NCBI GenBank assembly: GCA_937901345.1
Contig: CALCHM010000088.1
Span: forward strand, 1 to 18,664
Reading direction: 5' to 3'
From: an uncultured Prevotella sp.
GTDB lineage: Bacteria > Bacteroidota > Bacteroidia > Bacteroidales > Bacteroidaceae
Length of the DNA: 18,664 bases
Each line of letters starts with the position of its first letter. The stretch's first letter is position 1. The translations under genes and the position numbers were made by a program. Positions 8,012 through 14,729 of the stretch are shown here, piece by piece. Below the pieces are notes generated by a model. That model had not been told where the DNA came from and searched no databases. It was given only the letters and a program-made list of their open reading frames with translations.

Positions 8012-8183
8012 CTTTTCATCTCGTAAAAACGACTGTTGTACCCCTACAACAACGCTTTTCATCCCGTGAAAACGACTGTTGTACCCCTACAACAATGCTT
8101 TTCATCTCGTGAAAACGACTGTTGTACCCCTACAACAATGCTTTACATCTCGTGAAAACGACTGTTGTACCCCTACAACAACG
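8012..8183. repeat. Tandem array of four 43-bp units, each with two small hairpins
   Basis: The units are 8012-8054, 8055-8097, 8098-8140 and 8141-8183, head to tail with no spacer and only a few substitutions between them. Each contains two palindromes: TTTTCA, a 5-nt TCTCG-like loop, and TGAAAA; then TGTTGTA-CCCC-TACAACA, a perfect 7-bp stem with a four-base loop. The second palindrome is identical in all four units. The first is slightly degraded in units 1 and 4. Substitutions lie mainly outside the second stem. It is intergenic, between the nadE terminator and the purB promoter. The function is unknown. Confidence 0.95.
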
Positions 8184-8217
8184 CCCTGCTCTGCCCTACT
8201 GCTTCAAACAGAAACAG

Positions 8218-8257
8218 AAAATGTCAACCTTCCCGTATGTGGAGGGTTGACATTTTT
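8218..8257 (-). terminator. Terminator of nadE, symmetric enough to work both ways
   Basis: A 12-bp perfect stem (8218-8229 with 8245-8256), with partial pairing further in, is flanked by AAAA on one side and TTTTT on the other. It lies 50 bp past the nadE stop on the minus strand. Confidence 0.85.
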
Positions 8258-8306
8258 GAGTATGCAGTTCTAACAGCTGGTGTGCGTTAGATGTTGTCGT
8301 AAAGGT

Positions 8307-10220
8307 CTAGATTTTCCAATGCGCGCCGTCGGCATCGGTTGGCATGCGCCAATCCCCGCGTGGTGAGAGCGAACAACTGCCCACTTTGGGACCATCGGGC
8401 AAGCAACTGCGCTTAAATTGCTGCATGAAGAAGCGGCGCGTAAAGGTGTTGAGCCAATGGGTGATGGTGGCGCTATCATACGTATCGCTGAAGGTTTGCT
8501 CGGCAATGAAGCGGATTTTCTCGGGTGTGAAACCATTGCGAAGCGTGTGATAGAGGAAGAAGTCGTGGAGTTCGTAGGGACCTACGAGGTTTTCCGTTTT
8601 TTGCGCAATAGTTCCATCGGCTGCCGCAGGAATGAGTTCGGGAGAGATGGGCGTGTTGACCACATCGAGCAACGTCTGCTTAACCACTTCGTTTGCTGTA
8701 GCCAGCGCTTCATGAATGACCAAATGTTTTACCAAGGTCTTCGGAACCCCCGCATTCACGCCATACATCGACATGTGGTCACCGTTATACGTTGCCCACC
8801 CCAGTGCAAGTTCCGAAAGGTCACCAGTACCTATCACCATGGCACCCTTGCTATTTGCAAAGTCCATAAGAATCTGCGTACGTTCGCGTGCCTGACTGTT
8901 TTCGTAAGTCACATCGTGCTTTGCAGGGTCGTGCTGAATATCTGCGAAATGTTGCATTACGGCTGTGGCAATGGGTATTTCCAGAGTGGCAATCTCCAAT
9001 TGTTGCATCATCTCAAGCGCATTTTGATAAGTGCGGTCGGTCGTACCAAAACCAGGCATTGTGATGCCGTAAATGTTGCTTCGTGCATACCCCAAGGCAT
9101 CGAATGCACGCACCGTAACGAGCAGCGCCAAGGTAGAATCCAATCCGCCACTGATGCCTATCACGGCCTTGTCGGAATGGGTGTGAAGGAGTCGCTTCAT
9201 GAGTCCCTCAACCTGGATGTTGAAGATTTCCTCACAGCGCTCTTGGCATTCACGCTCATCCGTGGGGATGAAGGGAAGTGCGGGGTAACGTCGCGTCAGC
9301 GTGAAGTCTGTTGTAGCTATTTCGGAGAGGTTTGTAGTGACAATCCCGGAAATTTGTTGCTGTTGGGCACACTGCTTATACACACTGTTTTCAAGGCGCG
9401 CGTGTCGTAAACGTTCGATGTCTATTTCGCCCACTGTAAGTTGTTCCTCGTGCGTAAAGCGTTTGCCTTCAGCAATCATTTCGCCCATTTCTGTGATGAA
9501 GGTCTTGCCTGAAAGCACCACGTCCTGCGTGCTCTCACCAAATCCAGCAGAAGCACACACCAGTCCGCATAAAGTCGATTTACTTTGATGCAACACGTTA
9601 GCACGGTGCGCCTGATGACTGCCTGCACTTTCAATAAATGCAGCAGGAGCGAAGATAACATCAGCACCTGCAAACGACAACGGAGCGGCAGAAGACAGCG
9701 GTGCGCAAACATCGCTACCAAAGGATACGGCAAAAGTAAATGTTGGCGTAGCGAAGAGTTGGCGCACAGCAAACGGCACAACGTCATGCCCAACAGAAAG
9801 CATTGCCCCCTCGGGCAACTGCATGCCCGACGCAAACCATCGCTGTTCAGAAGATGCTGCATGATTGGGCAGCATCACTTTGGGAACAACACCCCAAATC
9901 TTACCCTGACCAAGCACAACGGCGCAGTTATAGAGTTGGTTGTTGTAAACCAAGGGCGCGCCAACAACGGCATAAGTCTGAAGTTCCTTCGTTGCTGCAG
10001 CAATGACGCATAGTTCTTGTTTCACCGCCTCCAACAACGGATATTGCAGAAAGAGGTCGTTACACGTAGCACCAGTGATGCTCAATTCGGGGAAACAAAC
10101 GACACTCACGTGCTGCGCATCTGCCTTCTGCAAAAGAGCGATGATGCGCTGTGCGTTTTGATTACAGTTGGCTACAGTAACTCGAGGTACTGCGGCAGCG
10201 AATCTTATGAATCCAAACAT
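8307..10220 (-). CDS. nadE: NAD+ synthetase, two-domain form, catalytic Cys of glutaminase domain replaced
   Basis: 637 residues, the length of glutamine-dependent NadE, which makes NAD+ from deamido-NAD+, ATP and an amino donor. The N-terminal nitrilase-fold glutaminase domain keeps the triad Glu (E45 in FPELSITG) and Lys (K114 in VVPKVMLPN), plus EQRWF at 125-129. The nucleophile block, normally ICEDxxxP with the catalytic Cys, reads FGSDVCAP at 167-174. The Cys position is Gly168, and the neighbouring Glu is also lost. I checked the codon (GGT, 9719-9717). The spacing to the later GA motif (G185-A186) is 17 residues as in the family, so the alignment needs no gap. Residues about 165-210 diverge generally. 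The C-terminal synthetase domain has an intact P-loop, SGGLDST at 357-363, and conserved GTGDLSELALGWATYNGDHMS. It follows the nitroreductase gene by 50 bp. It may use free ammonia. Confidence 0.93.
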   Translation of the reverse strand: MFGFIRFAAAVPRVTVANCNQNAQRIIALLQKADAQHVSVVCFPELSITGATCNDLFLQYPLLEAVKQELCVIAAATKELQTYAVVGAPLVYNNQLYNCAVVLGQGKIWGVVPKVMLPNHAASSEQRWFASGMQLPEGAMLSVGHDVVPFAVRQLFATPTFTFAVSFGSDVCAPLSSAAPLSFAGADVIFAPAAFIESAGSHQAHRANVLHQSKSTLCGLVCASAGFGESTQDVVLSGKTFITEMGEMIAEGKRFTHEEQLTVGEIDIERLRHARLENSVYKQCAQQQQISGIVTTNLSEIATTDFTLTRRYPALPFIPTDERECQERCEEIFNIQVEGLMKRLLHTHSDKAVIGISGGLDSTLALLVTVRAFDALGYARSNIYGITMPGFGTTDRTYQNALEMMQQLEIATLEIPIATAVMQHFADIQHDPAKHDVTYENSQARERTQILMDFANSKGAMVIGTGDLSELALGWATYNGDHMSMYGVNAGVPKTLVKHLVIHEALATANEVVKQTLLDVVNTPISPELIPAAADGTIAQKTENLVGPYELHDFFLYHTLRNGFTPEKIRFIAEQTFSDTYDSATITHWLNTFTRRFFMQQFKRSCLPDGPKVGSCSLSPRGDWRMPTDADGAHWKI

Positions 10221-10270
10221 AATTTAAACAAGAGGGGGAAAGAGTAGAGAATAAATTGGGGTATTGCAGG

Positions 10271-10786
10271 TTAACGACGAGCAAGTTTTAGCATCAGTTC
10301 GTCCTTGGACTTGCGCTGCTTTTCCTTTGGTTCATCGGCGGGATAACCAATGGGGAGGATAACTACGGGTTCGAGATATTCGGGAATCTCATATTGACGG
10401 AAGAGTTCCTCACGATCGAAATTACAAATCCAGCACGTACCCAACCCCTGCTCGGCAGCAGCAAGGCAGATGTGCTCAGCTATAATCGCTACGTCAATAT
10501 CGCCATGAGGTTTGCCGTCTTGCTTACGCACCCACTCCTGCTCCTTGTTCTTATAAATCACGATGCAGGTAGAGACGCTCTCAAACCATGTACGCTTATA
10601 ACACAGTTTGATGCGGTCCATATCTTTCTTGTCCGTAATCAACTGCAGCTTCCAAGGTTGAAAATTTACAGCCGAAGGAGCGAATCGAGCTGCCTGTAAC
10701 ACATAGTTTAACTTCTCCTCCTCAATCGGGAGATTATGATAACTGCGTACGGAATAACGCTGTTGACAAAGTTCTAGGAAATTCAT
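10271..10786 (-). CDS. Nitroreductase-family FMN oxidoreductase
   Basis: 171 residues, at the short end of the nitroreductase family. The FMN phosphate-binding RYSVRSY at 10-16 and FAPSAVNFQPWKL at 35-47 are typical, followed by the EHICLAAAEQGLGTCWICNFD helix and ILPIGYPADEPKEK near the C-terminus. Such enzymes are NAD(P)H-dependent flavin reductases; the physiological substrate cannot be inferred. It lies 50 bp upstream of nadE on the same strand, so the two may be co-transcribed. Its upstream region is the 41/40-bp palindromic array, and I find no convincing TAnnTTTG promoter box there. The ATG at 10786 gives a normal family N-terminus. Confidence 0.92.
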   Translation of the reverse strand: MNFLELCQQRYSVRSYHNLPIEEEKLNYVLQAARFAPSAVNFQPWKLQLITDKKDMDRIKLCYKRTWFESVSTCIVIYKNKEQEWVRKQDGKPHGDIDVAIIAEHICLAAAEQGLGTCWICNFDREELFRQYEIPEYLEPVVILPIGYPADEPKEKQRKSKDELMLKLARR

Positions 10787-10855
10787 AACGAGAGGTAATT
10801 AGAAAGGTGATGAGAGTGCCAATAGGAACATCGGGAAGTGATTGTGAAAAGTCTG

Positions 10856-11163
10856 GAACCGCACAAACTTGCATAGCGCCATTTGGAAAAATTCTAGAGC
10901 CTCGCAGACGTGCGGCATTCATTTTGGAAAAATATGGAGCCATGCAGACGTGCATAGCGCCATTTGGAAAAAATATGGAGCCCCGCAGGCTTGCGACATT
11001 CATTTTGGAAACAGTTGGAACTATGCAGACTTGCATAGCGCCATTTGAAAAAAATATGGAACCACGCAGACGTGCGACATTCATTTTGGAAACAGATGGA
11101 GCTATGCAGGCTTGCATAGCGCCATATGAAAAAAATATGAGCACCGCAACTTTGCAAACCGCC
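10856..11163. repeat. Alternating 41/40-bp palindromic tandem array, 81-bp higher-order period
   Basis: Seven full units plus a truncated one: 10856-10896, 10897-10936, 10937-10977, 10978-11017, 11018-11058, 11059-11098, 11099-11138, 11139-11163. Odd (A) units contain TGCATAGCGCCAT, even (B) units TGCGACATTCAT or nearly so. Both share the frame GA(A/G)C...GCAG(A/G)C(G/T)TGC...CATTT and an A-rich tail, so they descend from one unit. Each has a palindrome centred on GCA-N4-TGC. In inner A units the stem continues as T-A and A-T (about 10 of 11 pairs in the 11099 unit). In B units the adjacent pair is C-G. The two edge units are degenerate. The function is unknown. Confidence 0.95.
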
Positions 11164-11193
11164 AGATGTTTCACAAATAGTTTTCCACACCAC

Positions 11194-11264
11194 TAAAAAA
11201 ACTGATAAAGGAAAAAGAAAGAGGTTCGCGTGCCATCTAGCACGAGTGTTCTCCTTTTTCCTTT
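11194..11264 (-). terminator. Terminator of aspS
   Basis: A long hairpin lies 48 bp past the aspS stop. The outer stem is 11 perfect pairs (11207-11217 with 11254-11264) and the inner stem is CGTGC/GCACG (229-233 with 240-244 of the 11 kb block) with a 6-nt loop. On the minus strand it is followed by TTTATCAG and then seven T residues. Confidence 0.8.
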
Positions 11265-11312
11265 TCCTTTAATCCCGCATTGCGGTACTTTCATTCAAAA
11301 TTATCTGATTGA

Positions 11313-13079
11313 TTACTTCACTGCTTCATTCAATTGCAAGCAGAGTTCATCCAATTGCTTTTGATCCACGCAAGAGGGAGCGTCAAGCATGACGTCACGA
11401 CCGGAGTTGTTCTTGGGGAATGCAATACAGTCGCGAATGCTATCAAGACCAGCAAAGAGACTCACGAAACGGTCAAGACCATAAGCCAAACCACCGTGAG
11501 GAGGTGCGCCATACTTGAAGGCATTCATCAAGAAGCCAAACTGCTCTTGAGCACGCTCGGGAGTGAATCCGAGGATTTCAAAAATCTTGGCCTGAAGCAC
11601 AGCGTCGTGAATACGGATAGAACCGCCACCTACTTCAACACCGTTGCACACCATGTCGTAGGCATTCGCGCAAACTTCAGCAGGTGCAGTGTCGAGTTTC
11701 TCAATATCTTCAGGTTTGGGCGCAGTGAAGGGATGGTGCATCGCCATCAAGCGACCTTCTTCTTCGCTCCATTCAAACATGGGGAAGTCAACAACCCAAA
11801 GGAGGGCAAACTTGTTCTTATCACGCAAACCGAGACGGTCGCCCATGAGGAGGCGGAGTTCGCAAAGTTGCTTGCGAGTGCGCATCGCGTCATCGCCACT
11901 GAGAATGAGGATGAGATCGCCAGGTTTAGCGTCCATCTTCACCTTAAGCGCTTCAAGAACTTCGGGCGTGTAGAACTTATCAACCGAACTCTTCACGCTA
12001 CCATCTTCGCCAACACGAGCATATACAAGTCCCTTAGCACCGATTTGCTGACTCTTCACGAAGTTCGTAAGTTCGTCAAGTTGCTTGCGCGTATAAACGG
12101 CACAACCAGGCGCACAAATACCACCAATGTATTGAGCATCGTTAAACACCGCAAATTCGCCAGTGCCCTTCATGACGTCCATCAATTCAACAAACTCCAT
12201 GCCGAAGCGCATATCGGGTTTATCCGAACCGAAACGGCGCATTGCTTCTGCCCAAGGAAGACGGAGGAAGGGAGTTTCGCCCAAATCCACACCGCGCACT
12301 TCCTTAAAGAGGTACTTTGTGAGGGCTTCGAAAGTATTGATAACGTCATCTTGCTCAACGAATGACATTTCACAGTCAATCTGCGTAAATTCGGGTTGAC
12401 GGTCAGCACGAAGGTCTTCATCACGGAAACACTTCACAATTTGGAAGTAACGGTCGAAACCAGCAACCATCAACAACTGCTTCAAGGTCTGCGGACTCTG
12501 AGGGAGGGCATAGAACTGACCAGGATTCATACGTGAGGGCACGATGAAGTCACGCGCACCTTCAGGAGTTGAACCAACAAGCACAGGAGTTTCCACCTCC
12601 ATAAAACCAAGACCATCCAAGAAATTACGAACGGCGATACAGAACTTATGACGCAATTCCAAATTGCTACGCACACAGTCGCGACGCAAATCAAGGTAGC
12701 GATACTTCATGCGAATGTCGTCGCCACCGTCAGTATTGTTTTCAATCGTGAAGGGAGGAGTTGCCGAAGCGTTGAGCACGTTGAGCGTCTCTACGATAAT
12801 TTCAATGGCACCTGTGGGGATATTGTCGTTCTTAGAGAAACGTTCGTTTACATGCCCCGTCACTTGAATAACGAATTCACGACCCAACTTATTGGCGCGC
12901 GCACAGAGGTCAGCGTCGGTTTCTTCATTAAACACCAATTGCGTAATACCATAGCGATCGCGGAGATCAACAAAAGTCATCCCACCCATCTTACGAAGGC
13001 GTTGCACCCATCCTGAAAGCGTTACAACTTTTCCTGTATCCTGAATTCGGAGTTCACCGCAGTTGTGAGTTCTATACAT
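11313..13079 (-). CDS. aspS: Aspartyl-tRNA synthetase (bacterial type)
   Basis: 588 residues, the usual length of bacterial AspRS with the GAD insertion. The OB-fold anticodon domain has LSGWVQRLRKMGGMTFVDLR at 21-40. Motif 2 is FRDEDLRADRQPEFTQID at 218-235. The GAD domain lies at roughly 290-420. Motif 3 is GGLAYGLDR at 529-537, followed by the conserved AFPKNNSGRDVMLDAPS. It charges tRNA-Asp with aspartate. Since asnS is also present, a non-discriminating role is not required. The gene appears to be a single transcription unit, with a clear promoter about 90 nt upstream and its own terminator. The strong codon bias creates a 343-codon open frame on the opposite strand (11334-12365), which I do not regard as a gene. 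Confidence 0.97.
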   Translation of the reverse strand: MYRTHNCGELRIQDTGKVVTLSGWVQRLRKMGGMTFVDLRDRYGITQLVFNEETDADLCARANKLGREFVIQVTGHVNERFSKNDNIPTGAIEIIVETLNVLNASATPPFTIENNTDGGDDIRMKYRYLDLRRDCVRSNLELRHKFCIAVRNFLDGLGFMEVETPVLVGSTPEGARDFIVPSRMNPGQFYALPQSPQTLKQLLMVAGFDRYFQIVKCFRDEDLRADRQPEFTQIDCEMSFVEQDDVINTFEALTKYLFKEVRGVDLGETPFLRLPWAEAMRRFGSDKPDMRFGMEFVELMDVMKGTGEFAVFNDAQYIGGICAPGCAVYTRKQLDELTNFVKSQQIGAKGLVYARVGEDGSVKSSVDKFYTPEVLEALKVKMDAKPGDLILILSGDDAMRTRKQLCELRLLMGDRLGLRDKNKFALLWVVDFPMFEWSEEEGRLMAMHHPFTAPKPEDIEKLDTAPAEVCANAYDMVCNGVEVGGGSIRIHDAVLQAKIFEILGFTPERAQEQFGFLMNAFKYGAPPHGGLAYGLDRFVSLFAGLDSIRDCIAFPKNNSGRDVMLDAPSCVDQKQLDELCLQLNEAVK

Positions 13080-13173
13080 TTATTTATTCCTATTTATTAG
13101 TTAATACAATATTCTATATTTATTTGCTATGCTTTATTTGCTGTTAATGGGCACATGTTCATATTGTCCCGTG

Positions 13174-13204
13174 CAAAATTACTGCAAACTGAGATATGAG
13201 CAAA
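13174..13204 (-). promoter_or_regulatory. aspS promoter (TTTG-N19-TAATTTTG)
   Basis: The minus strand reads TTTG at 13204-13201, then exactly 19 bp, then TAATTTTG at 13181-13174, a full match to the Bacteroidota -33/-7 consensus. The start of transcription should be near 13168, giving a leader of about 90 nt. I see no stable leader structure or T-box. Confidence 0.82.
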
Positions 13205-13260
13205 GTAAAAAATCTAATTTTTAGCAATATGCAAGAAACATCGGAGCAATATGAAGACAC

Positions 13261-13287
13261 AAAAAGGAGATGCCCTAAGACATCTCC
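13261..13287 (-). terminator. Terminator of tRNA-Thr (and possibly of uup-rarA)
   Basis: On the minus strand a 9-bp stem (13279-13287 with 13266-13274, one G-U) with a TTAG loop is followed by TTTTT. It lies 12 bases past the tRNA-Thr 3' end. No other terminator is visible between rarA and this point. Confidence 0.85.
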
Positions 13288-13298
13288 AAAACGAAAAG

Positions 13299-13371
<73 letters not shown>

Positions 13372-13416
13372 GTTCCACACATACGCAAACCCTTAAGTCC
13401 TGCGCTGAATGCTGTG

Positions 13417-13447
13417 CAAAAGTAGAAAGTATTTTGCGTTTGACAAA
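13417..13447 (-). promoter_or_regulatory. tRNA-Thr promoter (TTTG-N19-TACTTTTG)
   Basis: The minus strand has TTTG at 13447-13444, 19 bp, then TACTTTTG at 13424-13417, a perfect fit to the Bacteroidota promoter. It lies between the rarA stop (13453) and the tRNA, so the tRNA can be transcribed independently of the uup-rarA operon. Confidence 0.8.
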
Positions 13448-13452
13448 GTGAT

Positions 13453-14718
13453 TTAGTATTTTTTTTGCCAACAACGCTCCATGTAATCTGCCATTTTCTG
13501 TTCGCTTGGATTCACACACGGACGCCAAAAACTATCGGTCTTTAACGCATCTGGCATATACTGCTGCACCGCAAAGTTTCCTGGATAATCGTGAGGATAA
13601 ACATAACCACCAGAATAACCTAATTCAGCCATCAACTGGGTAGGGGCATTTCGAAGATGGAGCGGAACAGGGAGATTTCCAGTTTGACGAACACGTTCAA
13701 GTGCCGTATTTATAGCATTGTAAGCAGAATTACTTTTCGCACTTGTTGCAAGATAAATGGTTACCTCTGCTAGGGGGATTCGCGCTTCTGGCATTCCTAA
13801 TTTATGGATAGCCTCAAAGGCGGCATTCGCAAGAAGCAGGGCATTGGGATTTGCCAGACCAATGTCTTCAGACGCTGATATGAGCAAGCGACGCGCTATA
13901 AACTTAGGGTCTTCCCCACCCTCAAGCATGCGAGCCAACCAATAGATGGCAGCATCGGGGTCTGAACCTCGTATACTCTTGATGAAGGCTGAAATGATGT
14001 CATAATGTTGCTCTCCATTCTTGTCATAAGCCAAGGGATTTTGTTGCAAACAACTATATACCATTTCATTGGTGATGAGCAAAGGATCCTCGGGATGTGC
14101 TGTTGTTACAAGATCAAGAATATTGAGCAATTTGCGTGCATCACCACCACTGAAGCGAAACAACGCATCGTACTCGCTTACTTCAATTTTTCGTTCACGA
14201 AGCACAAGGTCACGCTGGAGTGCCATTGTGGTAAGTTCGAGCAACTGCTCCTTATTCAAACTTTCAAGCACATACACTTGACATCGTGAAAGAAGCGGAC
14301 GGATGACTTCAAACGAGGGATTTTCCGTTGTGGCGCCAATTAGAGTTACGGTGCCATTTTCAACAGCCCCGAGAAGAGAATCTTGCTGCGCCTTGGAAAA
14401 TCTGTGAATTTCGTCAATAAACAAGATGGGACTTTGATCGGAGAAGAAGCGATTGTTGCGTGCACGTTCTATAACTTCTCTCACGTCCTTCACTCCACAA
14501 TTTATGGCAGAAAGCGTGTAAAAAGGTGTTTCCAACGCTGAAGCAATAATCTTTGCTAGCGTTGTTTTTCCCACTCCCGGAGGTCCCCAAAGTATGAACG
14601 AGGATATGCGCCGTGTATCAATCATACGGCGCAAGACGCCACCCTCACCTATCAAGTGCTGCTGGCCAATGTAATCATAGAGCGTCTTCGGACGCAAGCG
14701 TTCTGCTAGTGGTAACAT
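13453..14718 (-). CDS. rarA: RarA (MgsA) AAA+ replication-associated recombination protein
   Basis: 421 residues, full length for RarA/MgsA, the bacterial relative of eukaryotic WRNIP1. It acts at stalled replication forks and interacts with SSB and the clamp-loader machinery. The N-terminus LAERLRPKTLYDYIGQQHLIG is diagnostic. Walker A is GPPGVGKT at 45-52, Walker B is FIDEIHRF at 100-107, and sensor 1 is GATTENPSFE at 128-137. The C-terminal tetramerisation region has SAFIKSIRGSDPDAAIYWLARMLEGGEDPKFIARRL and SEDIGLANP. The start is 11 bp past the uup stop on the same strand, so the pair forms an operon. Downstream lies tRNA-Thr with its own promoter. Confidence 0.97.
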   Translation of the reverse strand: MLPLAERLRPKTLYDYIGQQHLIGEGGVLRRMIDTRRISSFILWGPPGVGKTTLAKIIASALETPFYTLSAINCGVKDVREVIERARNNRFFSDQSPILFIDEIHRFSKAQQDSLLGAVENGTVTLIGATTENPSFEVIRPLLSRCQVYVLESLNKEQLLELTTMALQRDLVLRERKIEVSEYDALFRFSGGDARKLLNILDLVTTAHPEDPLLITNEMVYSCLQQNPLAYDKNGEQHYDIISAFIKSIRGSDPDAAIYWLARMLEGGEDPKFIARRLLISASEDIGLANPNALLLANAAFEAIHKLGMPEARIPLAEVTIYLATSAKSNSAYNAINTALERVRQTGNLPVPLHLRNAPTQLMAELGYSGGYVYPHDYPGNFAVQQYMPDALKTDSFWRPCVNPSEQKMADYMERCWQKKY

Positions 14719-14729
14719 GCTCTAAAGTT

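Larger units (their letters stand above)
7874..8306. other. Gene-free interval between purB promoter and nadE
   Basis: The interval holds the 43-bp tandem array (8012-8183) and the nadE terminator (8218-8257), both listed separately. In 7874-8011 I see no RNA gene, promoter or hairpin of note. The short open frames at 7903-8112 and 8079-8273 run through the repeat and are not convincing genes. Confidence 0.7.
10787..11312. other. Gene-free interval between nitroreductase and aspS
   Basis: The interval contains the alternating 41/40-bp palindromic array (10856-11163) and the aspS terminator (11194-11264), listed separately. The 69 bp next to the nitroreductase start show no repeat unit and no clear promoter. 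Open frames cross the array on both strands but follow from its 81-bp period. Confidence 0.7.

Noticed and set aside
8012..8183. CRISPR array
   Set aside because: The 43-bp units are contiguous and nearly identical with no variable spacers, and no cas gene is present.
7903..8273. Two small + strand open frames across the 43-bp array
   Set aside because: They are mostly repeat translated in different frames, have no plausible start context and no recognisable protein character.
10856..11163. Cascade of intrinsic terminators or attenuators on the minus strand upstream of nitroreductase
   Set aside because: Several hairpins are followed by A-tail complements giving T5-T7, but in B units the stem core is only 4 bp and lies about 10 nt from the T run. 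Only the 10937 unit looks like a fair terminator, so the pattern is better explained by the repeat itself.
11334..12365. 343-codon open frame opposite aspS
   Set aside because: It is fully antisense to a well-supported gene and follows from its codon bias. The same applies to 8418-9410 opposite nadE, 3917-4591 and 4739-5173 opposite asnS, and 5669-6301 opposite the rluB-like gene.
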